Shown piece after piece: positions 13,671 through 21,934 of a stretch of DNA of 22,827 nucleotides. The stretch lies in assembly GCA_964468725.1 (NCBI GenBank), contig CAYXVU010000084.1:1-22827 (forward strand), given 5' to 3'. This DNA is from CAYXVU01 sp964468725 (GTDB taxonomy: Bacteria; Acidobacteriota; Blastocatellia; UBA7656). The number at the start of each line of letters is the position of its first letter. Positions within the stretch are counted from its first letter, which is position 1. The notes below the pieces were generated by a model. The model saw only the letters and a list, made by a program, of their open reading frames with translations. It was not told the origin of the DNA and searched no databases. A program made the translations under genes and the position numbers.

Positions 13671-15215
13671 ATGAAAAAAGTACTCCTGCTCATGCTCTTG
13701 CTGATTGGGGTCAGCCTTTCTGCGCATCCCCAACAACGCCCTCCGTTACGCTTTGAGATTACCGTTGCACCTGGCCTGCTGGAGCGCCCGCAAAGCGGCA
13801 GACTCTTGGTCATCTGCGGACGCTCGGCGACTCCCGAGCCGCGCACGCGGGTTGGCGACACAGGGTTTGATGCCGCCCCTGTGATGGCGCGCGATGTGCA
13901 AAACTTCGAGGCTGGCATGACGGCGACGGTTGATGAGCAAGCGGTAAGTTTCCCGATTGACCGTCTGGCCGCGCTGCCCGCCGGAGAGTACTTTGTGCAA
14001 GCCGTTTTGGATACCAACACGGAGTTGAAATCAATCAATGCGCCGGGGAACCTCTACAGCCTCGCGCAAAAGTTTCATCTTGACCCGCAAACTGGCGGCA
14101 GCATCAAACTCGCGCTTACGCAAAAAGTCCCGCCAGAGGAGTTGCCCGCCGATACCGACCTCATCAAATACGTCAAACTGCAATCCGACCGGCTGACGAA
14201 GTTTCACGGCAAGCCCATCTATCTGCGCGCTGGCGTGCTGCTGCCGCGCGATTATGCCGCCGACCCGACGAGGAGATATCCGCTGCGCGTGCATATCGGC
14301 GGCTACGGGTCGCGGTTTACCAATGTGAGAGGGTTGATGAGCAACCCGGCATTTCGCAGCGCCTGGATGGCGGAGGATGCGCCGCGCATGATTTTGTTAC
14401 ACCTCGATGGCGATGGGCCGTTCGGGGATTGCTATCAGGTCAACTCGGCCAACAACGGCCCCTACGGAGATGCGGTCACGCAAGAGCTGATTCCCTACAT
14501 CGAAAAGACGTTTCGTGGCATTGGTCAACCCTACGCGCGCGTCGTGGATGGCGGCTCGACTGGCGGATGGGTATCGTTAGCCTTGCAAATCTTCTATCCG
14601 GATTTCTTTAACGGCGTGTGGTCGTACTGCCCCGATGGCGTAGATTTTCGCGGCTTTCAACTCATCAACATCTACCAAGATGAAAACGCCTACGTGAATC
14701 GGTACGGCTTCGAGCGTCCGAGCGCGCGCGATTTGAATGGCGATGTGATGTACACGATTCGTCACGAATGTCAGATGGAAAATGTGTTGGGCGCTGGCGA
14801 TAGCTGGACCATGTCTGGACAGCAATGGGGCGCATGGAATGCGACCTATGGCCCGCGCGGCGCGGCTGGTCGCCCGCGCCCGTTGTGGGATGTCAAGACC
14901 GGCAAACTGGACGGCACGGTGGTCGAACATTGGAAGCAATACGATTTGCGCATGGTGTTGGAGCGCAACTGGAAGACCCTAGCGCCGAAACTGCGCGGTA
15001 AAATTCGCATCTGGATAGGCGAAGCGGACAACTACTTTCTCAACAATGCCGTGCATCTGCTGGATGATTTCTTGACGAAGGCTGCACCGCCCTATGAGGG
15101 CAAAATCGTTTACGGAGCGGGCAAAGGGCATTGCTGGCTCGGACTTACAGAGCGACAACTGCTTGACGAGATGGCGGCAGCGGTCGAAAGAGCGCGAACG
15201 GCTGCGCCTCGGTGA
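13671..15215 (+). CDS. Secreted esterase / alpha-beta hydrolase (putative esterase family)
   Basis: A 514-aa protein starting MKKVLLLMLLLIGVSLSAHP, a clear signal peptide. The catalytic part holds the nucleophile elbow GGSTGG (Ser296), a likely acid Asp453 in WIGEADNYF and His487 in GKGHCWLG, an order typical of alpha/beta hydrolases. The region around PLRVHIGGYGSRF and the approach to the nucleophile resemble the Esterase D / enterochelin-esterase-like family. The N-terminal about 170 residues look like a beta-sandwich domain (PLRFEITVAPGLLERP). Substrate unknown. It starts 34 bases after the XRE gene with GGATGG upstream, so the two might be co-transcribed. An in-frame ATG at 13449 would overlap the XRE gene and is rejected. 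Confidence 0.82.
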   Translation: MKKVLLLMLLLIGVSLSAHPQQRPPLRFEITVAPGLLERPQSGRLLVICGRSATPEPRTRVGDTGFDAAPVMARDVQNFEAGMTATVDEQAVSFPIDRLAALPAGEYFVQAVLDTNTELKSINAPGNLYSLAQKFHLDPQTGGSIKLALTQKVPPEELPADTDLIKYVKLQSDRLTKFHGKPIYLRAGVLLPRDYAADPTRRYPLRVHIGGYGSRFTNVRGLMSNPAFRSAWMAEDAPRMILLHLDGDGPFGDCYQVNSANNGPYGDAVTQELIPYIEKTFRGIGQPYARVVDGGSTGGWVSLALQIFYPDFFNGVWSYCPDGVDFRGFQLINIYQDENAYVNRYGFERPSARDLNGDVMYTIRHECQMENVLGAGDSWTMSGQQWGAWNATYGPRGAAGRPRPLWDVKTGKLDGTVVEHWKQYDLRMVLERNWKTLAPKLRGKIRIWIGEADNYFLNNAVHLLDDFLTKAAPPYEGKIVYGAGKGHCWLGLTERQLLDEMAAAVERARTAAPR

Positions 15216-15236
15216 AGTTGAGCAGGTCATCCTAAC

Positions 15237-15284
15237 AGGGATGAAAGGGTGAGCAGGTGAGGGGATGAAAGGGTGATGGGATGA
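15237..15284 (+). repeat. Degenerate octameric tandem repeat
   Basis: Six consecutive 8-base units follow a GGG(A/G)TGA-type pattern: AGGGATGA, AAGGGTGA, GCAGGTGA, GGGGATGA, AAGGGTGA, TGGGATGA. The tract begins 21 bases after the esterase stop codon. Confidence 0.75.
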
Positions 15285-15343
15285 CCTGGAACGATGGCAG
15301 GCGGCGACCTTCTCATCTGCCTGCCGCAGGCAAATCCATACCG

Positions 15344-15427
15344 TTTCACCTGTAACCTTCGACCTTCAACCTATAACCTGTATCCTTTGACCGCTAACCG
15401 GTAGTGAGAAACCGATAACCGCCAACT
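15344..15427 (+). repeat. Degenerate heptameric tandem repeat immediately upstream of the SLC13 gene
   Basis: Twelve consecutive 7-base units, mostly ending in ACC: TTTCACC, TGTAACC, TTCGACC, TTCAACC, TATAACC, TGTATCC, TTTGACC, GCTAACC, GGTAGTG, AGAAACC, GATAACC, GCCAACT. The tract ends exactly at the ATG at 15428 and so replaces a normal ribosome site. A small palindrome TGCCTG CCG CAGGCA lies just before it at 15318-15332. Confidence 0.75.
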
Positions 15428-17227
15428 ATGCAAATCGCTATCGTACTTGCCCTGCTGTTGATTGCTGTCGCTCTCTTTGCGACGGAGAAGCTCTCTGTTG
15501 ACATTATCACCTTCCTGCTTTTGATCGCGTTGGTAGTGTGCAGGATTTTGCAGCCCGACGAAGCCTTTGCCGGTTTCAGCAACGACATCATCATCATTCT
15601 CGGTTCGATCTTCATCATCAGCGGCGCATTGCAACGCACAGGCGTACTCGATTGGATGGGCAGTCGGTTGCAGATGGTCGCCAGCGGCAGCAACAATCGG
15701 TTGTTGCTGCTCTTGATGGCGGTGGTGAGCGGCATCTCTGCCTTTATGAACAATACGACGGTGACGGCGATCTTCGTGCCGCCGACGATGGGGTTAGCGA
15801 AGCAGACAAAGACCAGTCCTTCGGGATGGTTGATGCCGGTTGCCTTTGCTTCGATTATGGGCGGCACCTGCACACTGATCGGCACTTCGACCAATGTCGC
15901 AGTGAGCGGCTACATCGCGCGGTTGGGGCTGGAACCGCTTCGCATGTTCGAGTTCACGCCGATTGGGATTATCATCGTGGTGATTGGCATCGCTTACATG
16001 ATGTTCATCGGGCGGCGCTGGCTGCCGGATCATCAGGATGAAAGCCTCACAGAAGAGTACGAGATTCGGGAATACCTGAGCGAAATCGTCGTCACCCCTG
16101 ACTCGCATCTGATCGGGCAGACGATTTTCGAATCCGACTTGTCGAAGATGGACTTTCGGATTCTGGAAGTGATTCGCAATCAGGAGAAGCTTCTGCCGGA
16201 GCGCAAGACCACGATTGAAGCCAACGATGTGTTGCTGATTGAAGGCAAAGTCTCCGAGTTGATCAAAGTCAAAGAGGCGGCGGGCATCGAAATCCTCGCC
16301 GAAGTCAAACTCGGCGACAAGGATTTGCAAAGCGAGCAGATCAAAATTCTCGAAGTGCTGATTACGCCGCTCTCTTCGTTGATCGGCCAGACCTTGAAAG
16401 AGGCAAACTTTCGCCTGCGCTTCGGCATGAGCGCGCTGGCCATTCACCGACACGGCGAATCGCTCAGAGAGAAGATCGGGCGCATTCGGTTGCAACTCGG
16501 CGATGTGCTGTTAATTCAAGGGGCGAAGGAGCGCATTGAGGAGTTGCGCCGCGAGCCGGACTTCATGATCTTCGGCGAATACGCGCCGCCCGCCTATCGC
16601 AAGAGCAAAGGGTTGTACACGGTCTTGTTTTTCGTCGCCGCCATCGTCACCGGTTCGACCGGCGTCCTACCGCTTTCGATAGCCTTTTTGAGCGCGGCGG
16701 TGCTGACCTTACTGACGCGCTGCATCACCATAGAGGAAGCGTACGAATTTATTGATTGGCGCTTGTTGATCTTGATTGGCGGGATGACGGCATTCGGCAC
16801 GGCAATGGACGATCATCACACAGGCGCGGCGGCTTTTCTGGCGAAGCTGATCGTTGACGGATTGCATCCGCTGGTTTCGGGCATGCCGGAGAGGTATGGC
16901 GTGATGCTGATTTTGGCGTCCTTTTTTGTCCTGACCGTAGCCCTGACGCAGCCGATGTCGAATGCCGCAGCGGCGTTGGTCGTGTTGCCCATCGCGCTGG
17001 AGACGGCGCAGCGGCTAGGCGTCAATGAGCGAACCTTTGCCATTGCCATCATGCTGGCGGCATCGGTGTCGTTTATTACTCCCTTCGAACCCTCGTGCAT
17101 ACTGGTGTATGGGCCGGGCAAATACAAATTCGCGGACTTCTTGAAAGTCGGCCTGTTTCTCACCGTGATCTTGACGATTGTCGTGCTGTTTTTGCTGCCG
17201 CTCTTCTGGCCGCTGAAGGCGGTATAG
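15428..17227 (+). CDS. SLC13 / DASS-type anion permease with two TrkA-C (RCK_C) domains
   Basis: A 599-aa inner-membrane protein. Hydrophobic helices flank the two transport motifs: SAFMNNTTVTAIFVPP (about residue 100) with GTCTLIGTSTNVAVSG, and later ALTQPMSNAAAALVVLP with SFITPFEPSCILVYGPG. Between the two membrane halves, residues about 210-380, sit two cytosolic RCK_C domains (VTPDSHLIGQTIFESDLSK, then ITPLSSLIGQTLKEANFRLR), as in the YfbS-like permeases. Such carriers are annotated as sodium-coupled sulfate, citrate or dicarboxylate transporters; the substrate cannot be told from sequence. The ATG follows a heptamer repeat with no Shine-Dalgarno, so expression may be low or the start misplaced. 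It is convergent with the MFS gene, one base from its stop. Confidence 0.88.
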   Translation: MQIAIVLALLLIAVALFATEKLSVDIITFLLLIALVVCRILQPDEAFAGFSNDIIIILGSIFIISGALQRTGVLDWMGSRLQMVASGSNNRLLLLLMAVVSGISAFMNNTTVTAIFVPPTMGLAKQTKTSPSGWLMPVAFASIMGGTCTLIGTSTNVAVSGYIARLGLEPLRMFEFTPIGIIIVVIGIAYMMFIGRRWLPDHQDESLTEEYEIREYLSEIVVTPDSHLIGQTIFESDLSKMDFRILEVIRNQEKLLPERKTTIEANDVLLIEGKVSELIKVKEAAGIEILAEVKLGDKDLQSEQIKILEVLITPLSSLIGQTLKEANFRLRFGMSALAIHRHGESLREKIGRIRLQLGDVLLIQGAKERIEELRREPDFMIFGEYAPPAYRKSKGLYTVLFFVAAIVTGSTGVLPLSIAFLSAAVLTLLTRCITIEEAYEFIDWRLLILIGGMTAFGTAMDDHHTGAAAFLAKLIVDGLHPLVSGMPERYGVMLILASFFVLTVALTQPMSNAAAALVVLPIALETAQRLGVNERTFAIAIMLAASVSFITPFEPSCILVYGPGKYKFADFLKVGLFLTVILTIVVLFLLPLFWPLKAV

Positions 17228-17228
17228 G

Positions 17229-18686
17229 TTAAGAAGATGAGGCAGCGACCTGTGCAACCGGCAACTCTTGTTTGCGAAGTTGGACGAGCGTCCACACCAT
17301 GATGATGCCAAAGATGACGCTCAATAAGAGCAGACCATCAATCCCCATCCAATCGGCAAACTTGCCGCCGATGGTCGTGCCAACCACTTGGCCGACACCC
17401 AAAAAAACGGAGTAGAGTCCCATAATCGAGCCTCGATCTTCCTTGTGCGATTCGGTTATATCAGCCAGATACGTTAATGCGGCTGGCGTAAAGCCGCTCA
17501 AGATCAGTAGTCCGAGCAGCAAGGCTCCCATCAGCGGGTAATAGAACGGACTCGCCAACGAACTGAGATGATTGAGGCTGTAGACCGCAAGCAGTGTTAG
17601 GAACAATCCCGTTGTCGTCACCAGCATGACGTTGGTTTTGCGATAGCGTCCGAGATAAAAACTCCACACCAACAGACCCGTCGCAAAAAAGATTGCCAGC
17701 ACCGCAAAGCCGTTGCCGAACTGAGCCGGGCTGATATTGCCCATTAAAATCTGCCCTGGCAGATGGCTCTCGCCCGTCAGCAAGCCCGGACTATGATTGG
17801 TCCATAATCCGATGATCGAAAAGATGGCGAGCCAAGCGGGAACGAAACGCCAGACGTTCGGCGCGCGCAGCGTCCGTACTACCCGTCGCCATTCGAAATG
17901 CGAATTGGCGGTTTGCAAGCTTCTCGGACGCCGTGTTTTGGTTATGCCCCAATAAAAGATTGCCAAACTAATCAGGTAAACCAGCCCATTAAGGGCAAAC
18001 GCCGGACTGATGAGATGCACGCCTGCAACGATCATCGGCTTGCTAAAATACTTCCACAAATAGCCGCCAATGACCGCTCCCAATGCGAGGCCACCAACCA
18101 GCGTCAATTCGAAGAGGCCGACAATGCGGGCGCGCAACTTCGGCCTTCCGGCTGTGACTTCGGAGATATATCCGAGGGTGGCGGGTATGGAACTGGCAGT
18201 AGAGAGCCCTTCAAGCAAGCGCGTGAAGACCAGCAACCAGATGGCTGTGGTCATTGAGGTAATTTGTACAGCGAGGGCTCCCAAGATGGGGCCGAGCAAG
18301 ATGAAAAATTTGCGCCCGTAGCGATCACTCATTGCGCCCAAAATGGGAGAACCGAACATTTCCGGGATAAAGAATGAGGCGATAATCAGACCTCGGATGC
18401 TATAGGAGATCGGGTAGTAGGTGTTGTTGATCGTGTCAAAATAAAATTGCAACATCTGCGTCATCATCTGTGCAGAGAGACGAAGGATGAGACTGCCGAG
18501 AAGCACAGCAATGAGCGAACGCAGAATCGAAGATTTGGACAGCCGTCGCAGCGAGGCATCGCGGGTCTTTTTATCGGTGATGACGGCAAAGAGCGAAGAC
18601 GCCGTGTCGGCCAACGATGTTGAGCCCTGCGTTTGCACGCGGACATCAAGGTTTTCGGTTTCGGATTTCTTTTCGGTCAACGGCAT
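17229..18686 (-). CDS. MFS transporter
   Basis: A major-facilitator permease of about 485 aa with some 12 hydrophobic helices and a cytosolic N-terminal stretch of about 60 residues. The loop 2-3 signature GAMSDRYGRKFFIL is the MFS motif A, and the helix 4-5 area has RLLEGLSTASSIPATLGYIS. A second motif-like segment ADITESHKEDRGSIMGLYSV lies in the C-terminal half. These proteins export drugs or exchange small metabolites by proton coupling; no substrate can be assigned. ATG at 18686 is preferred; an in-frame TTG at 18713 would add nine residues (LPLIVAENE) but has no better ribosome site. The gene is convergent with the SLC13 permease with no spacer and no visible terminator. Confidence 0.87.
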   Translation of the reverse strand: MPLTEKKSETENLDVRVQTQGSTSLADTASSLFAVITDKKTRDASLRRLSKSSILRSLIAVLLGSLILRLSAQMMTQMLQFYFDTINNTYYPISYSIRGLIIASFFIPEMFGSPILGAMSDRYGRKFFILLGPILGALAVQITSMTTAIWLLVFTRLLEGLSTASSIPATLGYISEVTAGRPKLRARIVGLFELTLVGGLALGAVIGGYLWKYFSKPMIVAGVHLISPAFALNGLVYLISLAIFYWGITKTRRPRSLQTANSHFEWRRVVRTLRAPNVWRFVPAWLAIFSIIGLWTNHSPGLLTGESHLPGQILMGNISPAQFGNGFAVLAIFFATGLLVWSFYLGRYRKTNVMLVTTTGLFLTLLAVYSLNHLSSLASPFYYPLMGALLLGLLILSGFTPAALTYLADITESHKEDRGSIMGLYSVFLGVGQVVGTTIGGKFADWMGIDGLLLLSVIFGIIMVWTLVQLRKQELPVAQVAASSS

Positions 18687-18713
18687 CTCATTCTCGGCAA
18701 CGATGAGCGGCAA

Positions 18714-18978
18714 CCGGCACGCATGAAGAGTTGCATTCTCGTGGTCTAACAGCCACAGGCAACGGTAGCAAACCGCAGGAAGCGATGTCTAGCGAGCAAG
18801 AGAACGCCGTAACGAAAACGAGGGAAGAGAGCCGGTCGCTTCCGCTTTTGATGATAGCCATTGGCAATGGAAGGTGGCCGAGAGTGCATTCGCCGCCGCC
18901 GCGTGGAGAAGGATATCCTTCCGAGTCGCACTCCGTGATCAATATCAAGTCGTGAGCCGAAAAAGAAGATGGCGAGAA
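18714..18978. other. Upstream region of the MFS gene, no gene seen
   Basis: Between the MFS start and the cyclophilin terminator there is no supported gene. It holds a perfect 14-bp palindrome, GAAGGATATCCTTC at 18908-18921, which could be an operator for the MFS gene. No convincing promoter hexamers were picked out. Confidence 0.5.
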
Positions 18979-19023
18979 AACGGATGGGCAGGGACAATCT
19001 TCATGGCTCTGTGCCCATCCGTT
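18979..19023 (-). terminator. Intrinsic terminator of the cyclophilin gene
   Basis: AACGGATGGGCA (18979-18990) pairs perfectly with TGCCCATCCGTT (19012-19023), a 12-bp stem with a 21-base loop. Read on the minus strand the stem is followed by TTTTCTCG. It lies 38 bases after the cyclophilin stop and insulates the MFS gene from read-through. Confidence 0.8.
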
Positions 19024-19061
19024 GTTTCACGGTTCATCTAGTCTGATGAGTTCGCAGGGCG

Positions 19062-19637
19062 CTATTGCACATAGACCTTTGTCATGGTGATTGGTTTGAG
19101 CGGACGGTTGTTCGAAGGGTTGGTTGGGTCGCTGGCGATTTTATCCACCACCTCCATGCCCTCAACAACGCGCCCGAAGATCACATAATCGGTCTTCAGC
19201 GGATACTTCTGATGCATGATGAAGAACTGGCTGCCCGCCGTTTCCGGTTTGCCGCGATTCGCCATAGCCACAAGCCCGCGTTGATAGCCATTTTGATAAA
19301 GCTCTGCGGTCGGGCGGACTTCATTGGGCAATCCGGCGGCGGTGGCGGCCTGCCCGCCCGTGCCATTGCCGTTCGGGTCGCCGCCTTGAATCATAAAGCC
19401 GCTGATGACGCGATGAAAAATCGTGCCATCATAGTATCCGCGTTGCGCGAGCAGTTGAAAGTTCTCTGCCGTCGCCGGAGACTCGTTCCACAGCAGTTCG
19501 AACTTAATCGTGCCGTATTCGGTTTCGATAACGGCGAATTGGGGTCGCTTCTCGCATCCGGTCAGCAGCAGAGCGCAGATCAGTCCGAGCAGCATCAACT
19601 TGAGGATCGAAGGGCGAAGGAAGGTCAAACTTTTCAT
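19062..19637 (-). CDS. Peptidyl-prolyl cis-trans isomerase (cyclophilin type), lipoprotein
   Basis: A 191-aa protein. The N-terminus has a signal sequence with lipobox LLTGC (Cys28), so it is a membrane-anchored lipoprotein facing the periplasm. The cyclophilin core is clear: IETEYGTIKFELLW, then FHRVISGFMIQGGDPNGNGTG (the FHR catalytic Arg), GLVAMANRG, SQFFIMHQK and DYVIFGRVVEGMEVVDKI. It catalyses proline isomerisation during folding of exported proteins. A GGAGG lies 15 bases upstream of ATG, longer than usual. It is the last gene of a same-strand run with the YHS protein and the 129-aa exported protein, ending in a strong terminator. Confidence 0.93.
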   Translation of the reverse strand: MKSLTFLRPSILKLMLLGLICALLLTGCEKRPQFAVIETEYGTIKFELLWNESPATAENFQLLAQRGYYDGTIFHRVISGFMIQGGDPNGNGTGGQAATAAGLPNEVRPTAELYQNGYQRGLVAMANRGKPETAGSQFFIMHQKYPLKTDYVIFGRVVEGMEVVDKIASDPTNPSNNRPLKPITMTKVYVQ

Positions 19638-19674
19638 GAGTTGAATGATTATCCTCCAAACGACGAGCGGCCAA

Positions 19675-19710
19675 CCTCAACGCTCTCTCGCAAGCCGTAT
19701 GGCGTTGAGG
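19675..19710 (-). repeat. Hairpin between the YHS and cyclophilin genes
   Basis: CCTCAACGC (19675-19683) and GCGTTGAGG (19702-19710) form a perfect 9-bp inverted repeat in the 140-base spacer. On the minus strand no T-run follows directly. It may reduce read-through from the YHS gene or structure the cyclophilin leader. Confidence 0.5.
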
Positions 19711-19777
19711 CCGCCGCTTCGATTTTGCGATTTCGGCTGCCGGTTTCGGTTGCTAAGGCCGATAACCGGAGACTGTC

Positions 19778-20188
19778 TTACTGGCCGTCTTTCTTCTCTG
19801 CGAGCTTCGCCTTGTAGGCCGTGACGCAGCCGTCGCAGCAGAGATAGACTTTGCGGCCATCATGTTCGACGAAGAGGTTGAACTCGGTGATCTTATCTTC
19901 GGTCAGCGGGCAGATATCGTTGGCTTTGACGGCTTCTTGATCTTCCTTCGATAGCTTGGCGATGTAGCCTTCCGGGTCTTTCTCGAACATCTTGATGCAG
20001 CCTTGACAGCAGAAGTAGACGTATTGATGTTTGTATTCGGTGCGGAATTTCTCGCTGACGGCGGCATTCATCACCGGACACATTTTATTGGTCACAGGTT
20101 TTTTGACGGCATTGTCTGCCGCGACCGCCATGGCGATGGTCACGGTTAGGATGAGCAGGGTGGCAAAAGCCGCATATCGTTTACGCAT
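19778..20188 (-). CDS. Exported double YHS (TRASH-like) metal-binding protein
   Basis: A 136-aa protein with a signal peptide (LLILTVTIAMAVAADNAVKK). It carries two copies of a Cys-rich motif: NKMCPVMNAAVSEKF with YVYFCCQGCIKMFEKDPEGY (C37, C60, C61, C64), and NDICPLTEDKITEFN with KVYLCCDGCVTAYKAKL (C93, C117, C118, C121). This is the pattern of YHS/TRASH domains, which bind transition metals such as copper or zinc and are often found in metal resistance or delivery systems. ATG at 20188 is chosen because it begins the signal peptide and AGGAG lies upstream; a longer upstream frame would overlap the neighbouring gene. The two motifs in one exported protein suggest internal duplication. Confidence 0.85.
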   Translation of the reverse strand: MRKRYAAFATLLILTVTIAMAVAADNAVKKPVTNKMCPVMNAAVSEKFRTEYKHQYVYFCCQGCIKMFEKDPEGYIAKLSKEDQEAVKANDICPLTEDKITEFNLFVEHDGRKVYLCCDGCVTAYKAKLAEKKDGQ

Positions 20189-20282
20189 AAGTTCTGATTC
20201 ACTCCTCTTGAGATTGAGAATTCGGCTGTCAGCCGAGGGTTGATTATAGCGATGCTGAAAGAGCGGCGCAAAGGCGAGGCGC

Positions 20283-20672
20283 TTACCGCAAGTAGATTTC
20301 CAGCACGCGGTTTTGCTGTTGCGGGTCATAGATGACCGACACGTCGTCGCCTTCCGCAAGCTCGGCAGCCGTGATGATCTCATCGCCGCGCCCCTCATCG
20401 GCGAGCAGTCCGAGCAGGTCCACCCGTCCGCCGCGTCGCACGGCGCTGCCGACCAGATCGTTTTCATGAGCGAGGACGGTGACGGCGGCAAACTCTTTCG
20501 CAGGCTTCACGGTGATGAGCAGCAGCCCTTTGCTTTGCGGCTTAATGGTGGTGATTTCGCCGCGCACCGCGAAGAGTTGTTTGGCTGAGGACGCGCTTTG
20601 CCGGGTTGTCGGCGCGGCGAAGGTCGCCAGCGCGAGCGCGACAGTGGTAAGACCAATGAGCAAGGATTTCAT
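20283..20672 (-). CDS. Exported hypothetical protein, 129 aa
   Basis: No family is recognised with certainty. The start MKSLLIGLTTVALALATFAA is a signal peptide with a probable AFA-A cleavage. The mature part is a small beta-rich domain (GEITTIKPQSKGLLLITVKP, then FAAVTVLAHENDLVG) ending in DVSVIYDPQQQNRVLEIYLR. This resembles small OB-fold-like periplasmic proteins (NlpE/DUF5666-like architecture), but that is only impression. It lies upstream of the YHS gene on the same strand, 94 bases apart, so the two exported proteins may be co-expressed. It is divergent from the NYN-domain gene across 192 bases that must hold both promoters. Confidence 0.75.
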   Translation of the reverse strand: MKSLLIGLTTVALALATFAAPTTRQSASSAKQLFAVRGEITTIKPQSKGLLLITVKPAKEFAAVTVLAHENDLVGSAVRRGGRVDLLGLLADEGRGDEIITAAELAEGDDVSVIYDPQQQNRVLEIYLR

Positions 20673-20864
20673 GAGCGATCACTTCTTGCAGGTGAAATGC
20701 AAAGACCTCATCTCCGGGAGAGAACAGAGAACGTTCCGATACTACTATTGCTGCTCGCTTCCCAGCAAGCGTTGCCTTTGGCCATGCTTGGCAAGCTCTA
20801 TGCCTGTGTGTTAGACATACAACATATAAATTGTTCTTTGAGAGGAAACGAATCGAGGATATAT

Positions 20865-21452
20865 ATGAGAGGTAAAATTACCATCTTTATTGACGGAAAC
20901 AATCTATTTCACGCAGCCAGATCGGTCGGAGTCGAAATTGATTATGCCAAGCTTTTGAACTTTCTTCGCGGCAATTCGCCGCTCCTGCGCGCCTTCTTTT
21001 ACACGGGCGTTGACGAACGAGCGGAGCGGCAACAAGGCTTTCTGTTGTGGATGCGCCGCAATGGCTACCGCGTCGTTGAAAAGGAGTTGAAGACCTTTTC
21101 GGATGGGTCGAAGAAGGCCAATCTGGATGTTGAGATCGCCGTTGACATGCTGTCATTGGCCGATAAGTATGACACCGCCGTGCTGGTCTCTGGCGATGAA
21201 GACTTCGCCTATGCCATCAACGCCGTCGCTTACAAAGGGGTGCGCGTTGAACTGGCAGGCTTTCGTACCAATACCAGCCCGCGATTAATTGATGTCGCCG
21301 ATCAGTTTATCGAATTAGATGCGCATCTGGAGGAAATCGCTAAGCTTGATGGTCGGCATGGGTATTCCAACTATCAGTACAATCAAGTGCGAACCACCGG
21401 TAATCTGGCGCGGTCGCGCGAAGTAGACCCAGAGGTCACCCTGCCGGATTGA
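20865..21452 (+). CDS. NYN / LabA-like PIN-fold domain protein
   Basis: A 195-aa protein. ATG at 20865 is preferred because GAGGA lies 5 bases upstream and the conserved domain begins at once. Motifs: ITIFIDGNNLFHAAR (Asp10, Asn12-13), FFYTG, KKANLDVEIAVDML and LVSGDEDFAYAINAV, which together give the acidic cluster of the NYN (PIN-like, DUF88/LabA) nuclease fold. Such proteins are thought to be ribonucleases acting on RNA turnover or tRNA; LabA in cyanobacteria affects clock output. The last about 30 residues are disordered. It is convergent with the EIIA gene. Confidence 0.87.
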   Translation: MRGKITIFIDGNNLFHAARSVGVEIDYAKLLNFLRGNSPLLRAFFYTGVDERAERQQGFLLWMRRNGYRVVEKELKTFSDGSKKANLDVEIAVDMLSLADKYDTAVLVSGDEDFAYAINAVAYKGVRVELAGFRTNTSPRLIDVADQFIELDAHLEEIAKLDGRHGYSNYQYNQVRTTGNLARSREVDPEVTLPD

Positions 21453-21478
21453 GGCGTATCGGCAACCGGTAAGGCAAG

Positions 21479-21883
21479 CTATTTTTTCGGCATCAAGATT
21501 TCACCGGCCAGTTGAATTTGTTGGCGACCTTCATCGCGCACGCGACCGGCAAGGCTGGCCAGTTCTTCGTCTTGGGTTTGAGCCGCCAGTTTGACGACCA
21601 TCGGCAGATTGACGCCGGTGACGACTTCAACCTTGGCTTGGCCGAGAAAGCTGGCTGCGATGTTGGTTGGTGTGCCGCCAAACATATCGGTCAGCAGGAG
21701 TACGCCGCCGCCCGAATCCACACGTTTGATGGCGCGTTCGATCTCTCCTCGCGCCGCGTCCACGTCGTCATGCCAGCCGATAGAGACCGCTGTGATATGG
21801 GCGATTTCGCCGACGATGGTCTCTGCCGCCGAGACTAACTCGTTGGCTAGTTGTCCATGGGTTACGATGACTGCGCCAATCAT
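21479..21883 (-). CDS. PTS mannose/fructose-type EIIA component
   Basis: A 134-aa protein matching EIIA-Man over its whole length. His9 in MIGAVIVTHGQLA is the phosphorylation site; GGGVLLLTDMFGGTPTNIAA is the second family hallmark, and GVNLPMVVKL the third. It receives phosphate from HPr. In organisms without a full sugar PTS such EIIA proteins form a regulatory phosphorelay with HPr and HprK. The gene lies 51 bases downstream of rapZ on the same strand, the arrangement known from other bacteria (hprK-rapZ-EIIA-ptsH), so ptsH and hprK are probably nearby outside the window. Confidence 0.9.
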   Translation of the reverse strand: MIGAVIVTHGQLANELVSAAETIVGEIAHITAVSIGWHDDVDAARGEIERAIKRVDSGGGVLLLTDMFGGTPTNIAASFLGQAKVEVVTGVNLPMVVKLAAQTQDEELASLAGRVRDEGRQQIQLAGEILMPKK

Positions 21884-21934
21884 ATTGAGATCGTAAAGGA
21901 TGGCGAATGACCGGTGATGAGCAAAACTGCCAAC

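Noticed and set aside
19065..19817. 250-codon plus-strand frame opposite the cyclophilin gene
   Set aside because: Antisense shadow; the minus strand encodes an unmistakable cyclophilin lipoprotein.
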